A stretch of 64,000 nt of DNA, taken from NCBI GenBank assembly GCA_934513685.1, contig CAKSWY010000008.1, forward strand, positions 22,356 to 86,355, read 5' to 3'. Source of the DNA: an uncultured Oscillospiraceae bacterium (GTDB taxonomy: Bacteria > Bacillota > Clostridia > Oscillospirales > Ruminococcaceae). The notes under the pieces were generated by a model. That model was not told the DNA's origin. It saw only the letters and a list, made by a program, of their open reading frames with translations, and made no database searches. Shown piece by piece: positions 8,530 through 15,931 of this stretch (the stretch's first letter is position 1; every line of letters starts with the position of its first letter). The position numbers and the translations under genes were made by a program.

Positions 8530-9201
8530 ATGGATACCGCCCTGCTCTCTCAAAGCGCCCTGTTCCGCGGGGCAAACCCGGATGAAATCGAGGCCATGCT
8601 GGGCTGCCTGGCCGCTCAGACGCGCCGCTACGGCAAGGGCGCGCTGATTTACGGGGCGGGCCAGACCGTCACCGCCCTGGGGCTGGTGCTGCACGGCAGC
8701 GTCCTGATTCAAAGCGAGGACGCCTGGGGCCGGGCCACGGTGATGGACAGCCTTGGCCCCGGGCAGATTTTTGCGGAAACCTACGCCTGCACCCCCGGCG
8801 AGCCGCTGATGGTAAACGTGCTGGCCGCCGAACCCTGTGAGGTTCTGTTTCTGCAGGTCTCCCGCATTTTGGAATCCGAGGAGGACGGCTGCCCGCACCA
8901 GCACCGCCTGGTGCAGAACCTTCTGGCCCTGTTTGCCCAGAAAAACCTGACGCTCTCCCGGAAGATCTTTCACACCAGCGCAAAAACCATCCGGGAGCGG
9001 CTGCTTTCCTACCTCTCCGATCAGGCCATCCGCGCCCAAAGCCGCAGCTTCTCCATCCCCTTTGACCGTCAGCAGCTGGCGGACTACCTGAATGTGGACC
9101 GAAGCGCGCTCTCCAACGAACTGAGCAAAATGCAGCGGGAGGGGCTGATTCAGGTGCACCGCAGCCAGTTTGTGCTGTGCGCCGAAAGCCTGCCGGATTG
9201 A
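8530..9201 (+). CDS. Crp/Fnr family transcriptional regulator
   Basis: A 223-residue regulator. An N-terminal cyclic-nucleotide-binding-like beta barrel (about residues 10-125, with VLHGSVLIQSEDAWGR) precedes a C-terminal winged helix whose recognition region is RQQLADYLNVDRSALSNELSKMQREGLI. No N-terminal Cys cluster of the Fnr type is present, so oxygen sensing by an iron-sulfur cluster is unlikely. ATG at 8530 has AAGGAG at 6 bases. Similar clostridial proteins often sit near redox or detoxification genes, as here with the MerR/flavodoxin block. Confidence 0.87.
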   Translation: MDTALLSQSALFRGANPDEIEAMLGCLAAQTRRYGKGALIYGAGQTVTALGLVLHGSVLIQSEDAWGRATVMDSLGPGQIFAETYACTPGEPLMVNVLAAEPCEVLFLQVSRILESEEDGCPHQHRLVQNLLALFAQKNLTLSRKIFHTSAKTIRERLLSYLSDQAIRAQSRSFSIPFDRQQLADYLNVDRSALSNELSKMQREGLIQVHRSQFVLCAESLPD

Positions 9202-9261
9202 CCGAATTTTGGGCCGGGCGGGTTCTTTCCGACCGTTTTTGCAGATTTTTTCAAAAATCTC

Positions 9262-9292
9262 TTGACTTGGAGCCAACTCCAAGTGCTATACT
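9262..9292 (+). promoter_or_regulatory. MerR-type promoter with 19-bp spacer and operator dyad
   Basis: TTGACT (9262-9267) and TATACT (9287-9292) are 19 bases apart, the overlong spacing typical of MerR-regulated promoters. The spacer holds a perfect 8-bp inverted repeat, ACTTGGAG (9265-9272) / CTCCAAGT (9277-9284). This matches the operator style of aldehyde- or electrophile-responsive MerR regulators (AdhR/NmlR type). The adjacent merR gene probably regulates itself here. Confidence 0.85.
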
Positions 9293-9322
9293 GTGGCTGT
9301 TCGCACAAAGGAGGCACAGAGC

Positions 9323-9736
9323 ATGACCATCAAAGAAGTGGCCGAGCGCTACCACATCTCGCAGGATACCCTGCGCTATTATGAACGGATGAAGATGATC
9401 CCGCCGGTGCACCGCACGCCGGGCAGCATCCGCGATTATCAGGCCGAGGACCTGCGCTGGGTGGAGTTTGCCATCTGCATGCGCAGCGCCGGACTGCCCA
9501 TTGAGGTGATGATCGACTATCTGCGCCTGTTTCAGGATGGGGACGCCACCATTCCCGCCCGACTGGAGCTGCTGAACGAGCAAATGGACGTTCTGCGCAC
9601 CCAGAAGACCCAGCTGGAGGCCACCATGGAGCGGCTTGCCTACAAAATTCAGCACTACCAAGACGCACTGAAAACCGGCCGGCTGGTGTGGGACAAACCG
9701 GTCCCTTCTGATTCAAATTCAAATCCAACTGAATGA
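9323..9736 (+). CDS. MerR family transcriptional regulator (AdhR/NmlR-like)
   Basis: A 137-residue regulator. The N-terminal MerR winged helix (MTIKEVAERYHISQDTLRYYERMKMIPP) is followed by a coiled-coil dimer helix (about 80-125) and a short Ser/Asn-rich tail. There is no cysteine cluster, which argues against a metal sensor and fits the aldehyde or electrophile-type subgroup. ATG at 9323 has AAAGGAGG at 8 bases. It is first in an operon with flavodoxin and acetyltransferase genes, under a 19-bp-spacer promoter with its own dyad. Confidence 0.9.
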   Translation: MTIKEVAERYHISQDTLRYYERMKMIPPVHRTPGSIRDYQAEDLRWVEFAICMRSAGLPIEVMIDYLRLFQDGDATIPARLELLNEQMDVLRTQKTQLEATMERLAYKIQHYQDALKTGRLVWDKPVPSDSNSNPTE

Positions 9737-9751
9737 AACGAGGTTTTTACA

Positions 9752-10252
9752 ATGGCAAAGCTGATTGTATTTTATTCCCGCGCCGGTGAAAATTATTTCG
9801 GCGGCAAATACCGCACCGTTCCGGTGGGCAACACCGAAAAAGTGGCCCGCCTGCTGGCTGAAAAGACCGGCGCTGACCTGCTGCGGCTGGAGCAGGTCGT
9901 CCCCTATTCCGATGACTATCGAACCTGTGTGGCCCAGGCTGCGCAGGACCTGAAGAGTAAGGCCCGCCCTGCCCTGCGGAACCTGCCCGAGACGCTGGCC
10001 CAGTACGACGAAATTTATTTGGGCTACCCCAACTATTGCGGAACCATGCCCATGGCCGTTTACACCTTCCTGGAGCGGTATGACTTCACCGGCAAGGTCA
10101 TTCACCCCTTCTGCACCCACGAGGGCAGCGGTCTCTCCCGCACTGAGCAGGACATTCAGGCAGCGGCCCCCGGTGCCGTGGTAAAGCCGGGCCTGGCCAT
10201 CCGCGGCAGCGAGGCCGACCAGGCCGCGGCGAAGCTGGAGGCATGGATCTGA
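9752..10252 (+). CDS. Flavodoxin
   Basis: A 166-residue flavodoxin-fold protein that would carry FMN and shuttle single electrons. The phosphate-binding loop is YSRAGENYFGGKYRTVPVGNTEKVA, longer than in classic flavodoxins, as in the flavodoxin_4 group. LGYPNYCGTMPMAV supplies the second FMN loop. It lies 15 bases after the merR gene and is probably cotranscribed, with ACGAGG as a modest ribosome site. This suggests induction under electrophile or redox stress. Confidence 0.85.
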   Translation: MAKLIVFYSRAGENYFGGKYRTVPVGNTEKVARLLAEKTGADLLRLEQVVPYSDDYRTCVAQAAQDLKSKARPALRNLPETLAQYDEIYLGYPNYCGTMPMAVYTFLERYDFTGKVIHPFCTHEGSGLSRTEQDIQAAAPGAVVKPGLAIRGSEADQAAAKLEAWI

Positions 10253-10277
10253 AGAAAAAGGAACCGTTTACCGCCTG

Positions 10278-10829
10278 ATGGATCAGGGCGGCCCCACCGA
10301 CACTCGCGAAGCCTACTTCAAGGAGGCCAGCGAGGAGATGATCCGCGCCCGCACCCTGTGTGCCAAGGCCAACGCCGTGCTGCCGGATGACCCCAGCTAT
10401 ATGACCTATCTGGAAGAGCTGTTCGGCCGGGACCTGAGCGACGTGCGCATTCTCACCCCATTCCTGTGCGATTTTGGCAATCGGATCAAGTTCGGAAAAG
10501 GGGTATTTCTCAACCACTCGGCCATCCTCTCCGCTTCCGGCGGCATCGAATTTGAGGACGGCGTTCTCGTGGCCCCCGGCGTGCGCATCGCCACCATCAA
10601 CCACGATATGAACCGACGGCACACCACCTACACCTACGGCAAGGTGACCATCCGCAAAAACGCCTGGATTGGCATGAACGTGACCATCTGCCCGGGCGTG
10701 ACCATCGGCTGCTACGCCGTGGTGTCCGCCGGTGCCGTGGTAACCAAGGACATTCCGGATTACGCGGTGGCAGGCGGCATGCCCGCCAAGGTGCTCCGCT
10801 ATCTGGACCCGGCCGAGCAGCAGGAATAA
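10278..10829 (+). CDS. Left-handed beta-helix sugar O-acetyltransferase (maltose/galactoside type)
   Basis: A 183-residue hexapeptide-repeat acetyltransferase of the MAT/GAT type. After a helical N-terminal cap (REAYFKEASEEMIRARTLC), the beta-helix begins near FLCDFGNRIKFGKGVFLNH. The catalytic His is in INHDMN. The acetyl-CoA-binding end is PGVTIGCYAVVSAGAVVTKDIPDYAVAGGMPAKVLRYL. The likely reaction is acetyl-CoA-dependent O-acetylation of a sugar. AAAAGGA is 16 bases before the ATG, which is rather far, so coupling to the flavodoxin gene is likely. Last gene of the MerR operon. Confidence 0.85.
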   Translation: MDQGGPTDTREAYFKEASEEMIRARTLCAKANAVLPDDPSYMTYLEELFGRDLSDVRILTPFLCDFGNRIKFGKGVFLNHSAILSASGGIEFEDGVLVAPGVRIATINHDMNRRHTTYTYGKVTIRKNAWIGMNVTICPGVTIGCYAVVSAGAVVTKDIPDYAVAGGMPAKVLRYLDPAEQQE

Positions 10830-10866
10830 TTCTTTTGCCCCTGGCAAAATTTTCAGGCCGCGGCTC

Positions 10867-10897
10867 TTGACCTGAAGTCGGCTTCATGGTTTACAAT
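10867..10897 (+). promoter_or_regulatory. Second MerR-type 19-bp-spacer promoter, ahead of the DUF362 gene
   Basis: TTGACC (10867-10872) and TACAAT (10892-10897) are 19 bases apart. The spacer contains the dyad TGAAG (10873-10877) / CTTCA (10882-10886). The arms differ from the dyad at 9265, so a different MerR family member may act here. Confidence 0.6.
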
Positions 10898-10997
10898 GGC
10901 AATAAGAAGCGTGTGTACTGCGGGCCGCTCTGTCTCTATGCAGCCCATTGCAGCGCCAAAGCGTTTGAAGCGTATTATAAGCAAGGAGGCGCTTTTT

Positions 10998-12008
10998 ATG
11001 AGTGAATCGGTTAAGAAGCCCGGCGTGGGCGGCGAACATTACATCCCGATGGAGCAGCGCACCGGCGAGCAGTCCGTGGTGTACTTCACCCGTGACCTTT
11101 CCGCCGAGGGCCTGCGCAAGGCGTTTGAGAAGGTCGGGGGCTGCCTGACCGGCAAGGTGGCGGTCAAGCTGCACACCGGCGAGCAGCACGGTCCCAACAT
11201 CATCCCCCGCCCCTGGGTGCAGTCGCTGATTGAAAACGACCTGCCCGACGCCCACATTGTGGAAACCAACACCTATTATGAGGGCGACCGCTACACCACC
11301 GAGCAGCACCGCGAAACCCTCAAGGTGAACGGCTGGACCTTCTGCCCGGTGGACATCATGGACGAGGATGGCACCGTGATGCTGCCGGTCAAGGGCGGCA
11401 AGTGGTTCACCGAGATGTCCATGGGCAAAAACATCACGAACTACGATTCCATGCTGGTGCTCACCCACTTCAAGGGCCACACCATGGGCGGCTTCGGCGG
11501 CTCCAACAAGAACATCGGCATCGGCTGCGCCGACGGCCGCGTGGGCAAGGCCATGATCCACACCGTCACCGGGTCGGACAATATGTGGAGCATCAGCGAA
11601 GAAGAGCTGATGGAGCGCATTGCCGAGTCCTCCAAGGCCACGGTGGATTACTTTGCCCCCCACATCACCTTTGTGAACGTGATGCGCAATATGTCCGTTT
11701 CCTGTGACTGTGAGGGCGTGTCCGCCCAGCCGGTGGTCACCCCCAACATCGGCATTCTGGCCTCCACCGACATTCTGGCCATTGACCAGGCCTCGGTGGA
11801 CCTGATCTACGCCCTCTCGCCGGATGACCGCAAGGCTCTGGTGGAGCGCATGGAGACCCGGCACGGCCTGCGCCAGCTGAGCTACATGAAAGAGCTGGGC
11901 ATGGGCAACGACCGCTACCAGCTTCTGGATCTGGATAACGGCGACGCCGTCATTCAGCCCGCCGATGCTGTGAAGGGCGTCAAGCCCTTCCCCAAGGTGC
12001 AGCTGTAA
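10998..12008 (+). CDS. DUF362 domain-containing protein
   Basis: A 336-residue protein of the DUF362 family, whose members are often linked to iron-sulfur redox enzymes; the exact function is unknown. Recognisable stretches are VAVKLHTGEQHGPNII, LVLTHFKGHTMGGFGG and NIGIGCADGRVGK. The C-terminal CxxC ferredoxin motifs found in longer relatives are missing here. Only isolated Cys pairs such as CDC near residue 236 occur. ATG at 10998 has AAGGAGG at 9 bases. It has its own MerR-type promoter and a terminator-like hairpin behind it. Confidence 0.85.
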   Translation: MSESVKKPGVGGEHYIPMEQRTGEQSVVYFTRDLSAEGLRKAFEKVGGCLTGKVAVKLHTGEQHGPNIIPRPWVQSLIENDLPDAHIVETNTYYEGDRYTTEQHRETLKVNGWTFCPVDIMDEDGTVMLPVKGGKWFTEMSMGKNITNYDSMLVLTHFKGHTMGGFGGSNKNIGIGCADGRVGKAMIHTVTGSDNMWSISEEELMERIAESSKATVDYFAPHITFVNVMRNMSVSCDCEGVSAQPVVTPNIGILASTDILAIDQASVDLIYALSPDDRKALVERMETRHGLRQLSYMKELGMGNDRYQLLDLDNGDAVIQPADAVKGVKPFPKVQL

Positions 12009-12024
12009 CCTTTGCATTTGTTCA

Positions 12025-12067
12025 GCCCGCCGGGCGGCGGCCCAACGCTGCCTCGGCGGGCGTTTTT
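12025..12067 (+). terminator. Terminator between the DUF362 and FMN-reductase genes
   Basis: GCCCGCCG (12025-12032) pairs with CGGCGGGC (12054-12061), followed by GTTTTT. The next gene starts only 50 bases on, so partial read-through is possible. Confidence 0.65.
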
Positions 12068-12117
12068 CATCTGCGGCAGCGGCCTGCCCTGCCGCCTCAA
12101 AAAAGGAGGACCGACTT

Positions 12118-12654
12118 ATGAGCAAGCGCGTACTTGTGATCTCCACCAGCCTGCGCAAGGGCAATTCCGAGCGGCTGGCCCAGGAGTTCGCCAAAGGCGC
12201 GGCCGCCGCGGGCCACCAGGTGGAGGAGCTGACCCTGCGCGGCAAGCGCCTGACCTTCTGCACCGGCTGCATGGCCTGCCTGGAAAAGGGCCACTGTGTC
12301 ATTCCGGACGACGCCGTGGAGATCGCCGCAAAAATGAAGCAGGCCGATGTGATCGCCTTTGCCACCCCCATCTACTACTATGAGATGAGCGGCCAGATGA
12401 AAACCCTGCTGGACCGGGCCAACTCTCTGTACGGCAGCGACTACAAATTCACCGATATTTATATGCTGACCACCGCCGCCGAGGATGAAGCCTTTGTGCC
12501 CCAGCGGGCCGTCAGCGGCCTTCAGGGCTGGATCGACTGCTTTGAGCGGGCCAGCCTGAAGGGCAGTGTGTTCGCGGGCGGCGTAAATGCCCCCGGCGAA
12601 ATTGAGGGGCATCCCGCCCTGGCCCGGGCCTTTGCGCTGGGCCAGCAGGTGTGA
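12118..12654 (+). CDS. Flavodoxin family / NADPH-dependent FMN reductase-like protein
   Basis: A 178-residue flavodoxin-fold protein. The N-terminal ISTSLRKGNSERLAQEFAKGA binds the FMN phosphate. FCTGCMACLEKGHCVI is the cysteine-rich stretch common in clostridial NAD(P)H-dependent flavoproteins of the iron-sulfur flavoprotein type. ATPIYYYEMSGQMKTLLDR is the conserved second loop. A role as FMN-dependent oxidoreductase is likely; the substrate is unknown. AAAAAAGGAGGA precedes the ATG. It follows the DUF362 gene, and both may belong to one redox-stress set. Confidence 0.85.
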   Translation: MSKRVLVISTSLRKGNSERLAQEFAKGAAAAGHQVEELTLRGKRLTFCTGCMACLEKGHCVIPDDAVEIAAKMKQADVIAFATPIYYYEMSGQMKTLLDRANSLYGSDYKFTDIYMLTTAAEDEAFVPQRAVSGLQGWIDCFERASLKGSVFAGGVNAPGEIEGHPALARAFALGQQV

Positions 12655-12723
12655 TGTTTCCCGCATGAGCAAAGCAAACAGCCTGTTTTGGTGCAGCGGC
12701 CAAAGCGAGCTTTGTCCTATGCG

Positions 12724-12754
12724 AAGGCCGAGGCGGGCTGCCCCGGCCTTTTTT
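12724..12754 (+). terminator. Terminator after the FMN-reductase gene
   Basis: AAGGCCG (12724-12730) / CGGCCTT (12744-12750) with a GC-rich loop, followed by TTTTTT. Confidence 0.75.
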
Positions 12755-12849
12755 GCGTTTTCGTTTTTTGGGGCTGAAGTTTGAAATTTCGGGCTTATTG
12801 AAATCACAGGCTTTTTCAAACCGGCCAACCGCCGATTCAAACTCGAAAT

Positions 12850-13479
12850 TCTAAACGGTACGGTTTTCCGCTCGCCGCCTGCGGGCAAAGCGCCGCTGTA
12901 TCTGAGAGTGGTTCGGCATCGGCTCCGGAAAGCACGGCCGCCAGCAGTGCGGCAAGTGCGGCCGCAAGCACCCCCACTGCATCGCTGACTGCGGCGCCCA
13001 CTGCCACCCCGGCCCCCGACGCCGGAGCCGACGGCCGCCCCAACCGCCACCGCGGCACCTACCCCGGCCCCCACGGAGACCCCCACGCCGGAACCGCCCC
13101 AGCAGGCCGAGCCGGAAGCCGCGGCACCGGCCGCCGAGGGTGGACATGGCTACTGGACCGTTTATGGCGACGGCGATGCCCTTGACGCCATCAATGCACT
13201 GCGCGCCTCTTTGAGCCTGGGGCGCTTGAATGGGACGGTGAGCTTGGCGACGTTGCCGCCCTTCGCTGCCGGCAGATCATGGATGACTTCTCCCACAATG
13301 GCATGACGGCCCCCGAAATTATCGCAATGGGTTACCCTGACGCGGCCTCCGTCGTGGCGGCCTGGCAGGGAAGCAAAAACCACTATGCACAGATGACCTA
13401 CGAGGGTTACACGCGCGGCGCCGTTGTTCATATGTACGATGGCGATGGCTGCCACTATTGGGTCGGGACGTTCGGGTAA
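12850..13479 (+). pseudogene. Decayed lipoprotein gene: Ala/Thr/Pro linker plus CAP (SCP-like) domain
   Basis: The stretch reads as a secreted CAP-domain lipoprotein only if two shifts are allowed. Frame 1 gives the lipobox LAAC (Cys codon 12880-12882) and a Ser/Ala/Thr/Pro linker up to about 13012. An extra base in the C run 13013-13017 moves it to frame 2 (TPEPTAAPTATAAP ... GHGYWTVYGDGDALDAINALRASLSLG). A missing base in the G run 13219-13222 returns it to frame 1 (LEWDGELGDVAALRCRQ ... HYWVGTFG, stop at 13477-13479). No start codon or hydrophobic signal segment is seen before the lipobox. The CAP core (DDFSHNG, HYAQMTYEGYTRGAV) is otherwise well kept, so decay is recent or the shifts are sequencing errors. 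Confidence 0.75.
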
Positions 13480-13518
13480 CGGCTTACGCCCTGTGCAAAC
13501 CAATCATTTTACAAAAAA

Positions 13519-13562
13519 GATCCGGCGCATGGTTCTTTTCCAAACCACGCGCCGGATCTCTT
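13519..13562 (+). terminator. Terminator after the CAP pseudogene
   Basis: GATCCGGCGC (13519-13528) pairs with GCGCCGGATC (13549-13558), followed by TCTTT. It may serve both convergent units. Confidence 0.7.
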
Positions 13563-13650
13563 TATTCCAAGTCTTATTTCAAATCATTTCAAATTGCGCC
13601 CGTTACGCCAGAATTATAAAATCAAAATTCTGCCTGGTCAAGCCGTAAGT

Positions 13651-15024
13651 TCACGCCTGCGGCTCGCGGAACGCCTCCGGGAACATCTGCTCCAGCGCGT
13701 CGCTGAGCACCCCGTTCACCTGCAGTTCCACATGGCAGTGGCTGCCGGTGGAATAGCCGCTGCTGCCCACGGCGGCAATGGCCTGCCCCTGCTCCACCTG
13801 CTGGCCCGGCTCCACATACAGCTCTTTGCAGTGGGCATACAGGGTGGTGGCCGTGCCGTGGTTCAGCACCACATAATACCCATAGGCGGCGTTGGGGTCG
13901 TACTCCGCCGTCACCACCGTGCCGCCCTGCATGGCCAGAATGTCCGCCCCTTCTTCGGCGGCAATGTCCGTGCCCCGGTGGCCGTCCCCCATTCGGCGGC
14001 TCACATAGGTATAGTCCGGCACCGGCCAGATGTAGCCCTCTTCCGGCTGGGCCTGCACGGGCGCGGCGCTCTCCGCCTGGGCCGTCTGGAACAACGCTGG
14101 CGCCGAGGCGGCCTGCACCTGCCCGGCCGCGCCGCACCCCACCAGAAGGGCCATTGCCCCGCACACAAGGCAGGCCCCGGCCCGGCGGCGGGGCGTGCTG
14201 CCCGCCGCGCGCAGGGCGGCAAGCCGGTGCGCCAGTTGGCGGCCGCTGTGCGAAAGGCCGCTGCCCTGCGATACCGCCCCCGCCAGCTGAACCAGCGTTG
14301 CGCCGTACTGCCGCCGCTCATCGCCGGTCATGCTCCGGGCCACGCGCCGGTCGCAGTCCAGCTCGCACAGGGTGTCCATCCAGAAGCAGGCCGCCCAGGC
14401 CAGCGGGCTGTACCAGTGCAGCAGCGCCGCGGCCAGCGCAAAGGCCTTGTACCACAGGTGCCCCGCCCGCACGTGCCACAGCTCATGGCTCAGGCTGTGG
14501 CGCAACTGCATGGGGGTCAGCGCCTGCTCCGGCAGGTACACGCAGGGGGCCAGCAGCCCGCAGGCAAAGGGGCTGGTCAGCCCGGGCAGCCGATACAGCG
14601 CCGCACGCACGTTTTCAAGCTCGGGCGGCAGCGTCTCCTCGGCCGGGCGGCGAAGGCGGGCAAGCCGAAATCGGAACCACAGCCAGCGCCCGGCAAAGGC
14701 CGCCGACAAAAGGCCCACGCCCGCCAGCCACAGGCGGGGCAGCAGCCAGGTCCACACTGGTGCCTGGGCCAGCGGAACCGCCGTGCCCACCCACACCCGG
14801 CCAGTGCCGCCGATGGCAGCCGCCGCCCCGGAAGCCTGCACCCGTGCCGGAAGCAGGCCCTTCAGGGGGAACAGATAAAACGCCATTGCCCCCGCCAGCA
14901 GCCAGGGCGGCAGCGAACCGCCGCCCAGCCTGCGGGCCGCCCGGCTGCACAGCCAGAGCACCAACACGGCACACCCGCCGGTTACCCCCAGCGGAAGGAT
15001 CATCTGCCAAAACAAGACATTCAT
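13651..15024 (-). CDS. M56/M23 fusion metallopeptidase (BlaR1-like membrane sensor)
   Basis: A 457-residue membrane protein. The N-terminal half has about four membrane helices and the M56 (BlaR1/MecR1) zinc motif HELWH at 180-184. After a further helix near 280 (ACLVCGAMALLVGCG) comes an extracytoplasmic M23 (LytM) domain, about 335-445, with GHRGTDI and HCHVE zinc ligands. Classic BlaR1 carries a penicillin-binding domain there; here it is replaced by an endopeptidase domain. ATG at 15024 overlaps the BlaI stop and has AGGAG at 7 bases; the ATG at 15030 is too close to it. It probably senses cell-wall state and cleaves the BlaI-type repressor. Confidence 0.87.
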   Translation of the reverse strand: MNVLFWQMILPLGVTGGCAVLVLWLCSRAARRLGGGSLPPWLLAGAMAFYLFPLKGLLPARVQASGAAAAIGGTGRVWVGTAVPLAQAPVWTWLLPRLWLAGVGLLSAAFAGRWLWFRFRLARLRRPAEETLPPELENVRAALYRLPGLTSPFACGLLAPCVYLPEQALTPMQLRHSLSHELWHVRAGHLWYKAFALAAALLHWYSPLAWAACFWMDTLCELDCDRRVARSMTGDERRQYGATLVQLAGAVSQGSGLSHSGRQLAHRLAALRAAGSTPRRRAGACLVCGAMALLVGCGAAGQVQAASAPALFQTAQAESAAPVQAQPEEGYIWPVPDYTYVSRRMGDGHRGTDIAAEEGADILAMQGGTVVTAEYDPNAAYGYYVVLNHGTATTLYAHCKELYVEPGQQVEQGQAIAAVGSSGYSTGSHCHVELQVNGVLSDALEQMFPEAFREPQA

Positions 15025-15380
15025 TTCCATTCTCCTTCCAAAAGCTTTTTCAGTTCCCGTTTGTCCTCTTCCGTCAGGCCGCCCCGGGTCAGGCAGGCCA
15101 CCATGCGGCCCACGCTGCCTCCGTACAGGTCATCCACCAGGATCTGCGCCTCGCTGCGAGCGTACTCCTCCTGGCTGACGCAGGGCGTAAAGTACCGAAC
15201 ACGGCCCTTTTTCTCGCTGACCAGCATTCCCTTTTCCTGCAATCGGGCCAGAAAGGTCAGCACCGTGGGCTGTTTCCACTCGGCCTCCGGCAGGCGATCC
15301 AGCACGTCCTGGCTGGTAACGGCCCCGCCCTTCTGCCAAATGGCCTGCATGATTTTGTATTCTGTACCGGATAATTTCAT
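15021..15380 (-). CDS. BlaI/MecI/CopY family transcriptional repressor
   Basis: A 119-residue repressor with a winged helix (LSGTEYKIMQAIWQKGGAVTSQDVLDRL, then KQPTVLTFLARLQEKGMLVSEKKGR) and a C-terminal dimerisation helix set. In this family, proteolysis by the partner M56 protein releases the operator. The downstream M56 gene overlaps it by 4 bases. GGAAGGAG precedes the ATG. Two near-identical operator-like repeats flank its promoter at 15498-15573. Confidence 0.92.
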   Translation of the reverse strand: MKLSGTEYKIMQAIWQKGGAVTSQDVLDRLPEAEWKQPTVLTFLARLQEKGMLVSEKKGRVRYFTPCVSQEEYARSEAQILVDDLYGGSVGRMVACLTRGGLTEEDKRELKKLLEGEWK

Positions 15381-15497
15381 TGCTTGCTCCTTCCGGGCGG
15401 CTGCCCTTAGTTTTTTGTTTTCGGGTGTGCTCTTGTTTCCAAGGGTTCGGCCCTGTTTTTTGGGGTTGTCCCCATTACAAAGGGTTCGGCCCCGTCG

Positions 15498-15573
15498 TTT
15501 TACATCTTGTCTAACTTTAGGATAATGCTTTTTAGAGCGGCTGTCAAGAACTTTTTACAAGTTGTCTAATTTT
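15498..15573 (-). promoter_or_regulatory. BlaI promoter flanked by two operator repeats
   Basis: The minus-strand promoter is a perfect TTGACA (15547-15542), a 17-base spacer and TATCCT (15524-15519). Two 21-base direct repeats differing at only four positions lie at 15498-15518 (just after the -10) and 15553-15573 (just upstream of the -35). Their shared core is TTGTCTAA. Each repeat contains an imperfect dyad around ACAA-G-TTGT. This is the layout expected for cooperative repression by a BlaI dimer pair. Confidence 0.75.
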
Positions 15574-15589
15574 CACGAGAGTGAGAGGG

Positions 15590-15740
15590 GTGGCATCTTC
15601 TGTTTGCGGTTGGGGTATGGCGGTGATGAACGCAGCGGTCGTTTGCCTTTTCCTTCACAATTAGGTTGCAGCAATGATTCGCGCTCCACCTCATCCGTCT
15701 CACATTCGTTCGGCACCTTCCCCTCAAGTGGAAGGCTTTT
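15590..15740. repeat. Probable interspersed intergenic repeat (REP-like, clostridial)
   Basis: The block has no gene. Its core CCACCTCATCCG ... CACCTTCCCC, with a CCTTCC (15716-15721) / GGAAGG (15730-15735) hairpin, looks like the mobile intergenic repeats common in Faecalibacterium and relatives. A spurious translation on the minus strand reads LPLEGKVPNECETDEVE. This recognition is from memory. The rest of 15381-15931 holds the BlaI operators and an AT-rich stretch with a TATAAT (15877-15882) before the next gene. Confidence 0.4.
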
Positions 15741-15931
15741 TCTCATCGCCATCAACACTCCCGCTCAAATCACCTCTTTCTCAAAAGCTCAAAATTATTC
15801 ACAATTTCTCATTTTCTGCCAGGCCGTACAGGATGTTTGTATAAAACGCTCATATTTTTTTGCTGGTTCTTGGTGATATAATAAATATATCTTGAAAAAA
15901 TTGCGGATTTGAACCAGAAAAGAGGACTCCC

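Noticed and set aside
12097..13086. Minus-strand frame across the FMN reductase and the CAP pseudogene
   Set aside because: The plus-strand reading has family matches; the minus reading is a Gly/Val/Ala-rich artefact of the linker codons.
13651..15024. Naming the M56 protein BlaR1 or MecR1
   Set aside because: The C-terminal domain is M23, with HCHVE zinc ligands, and not a penicillin-binding domain.
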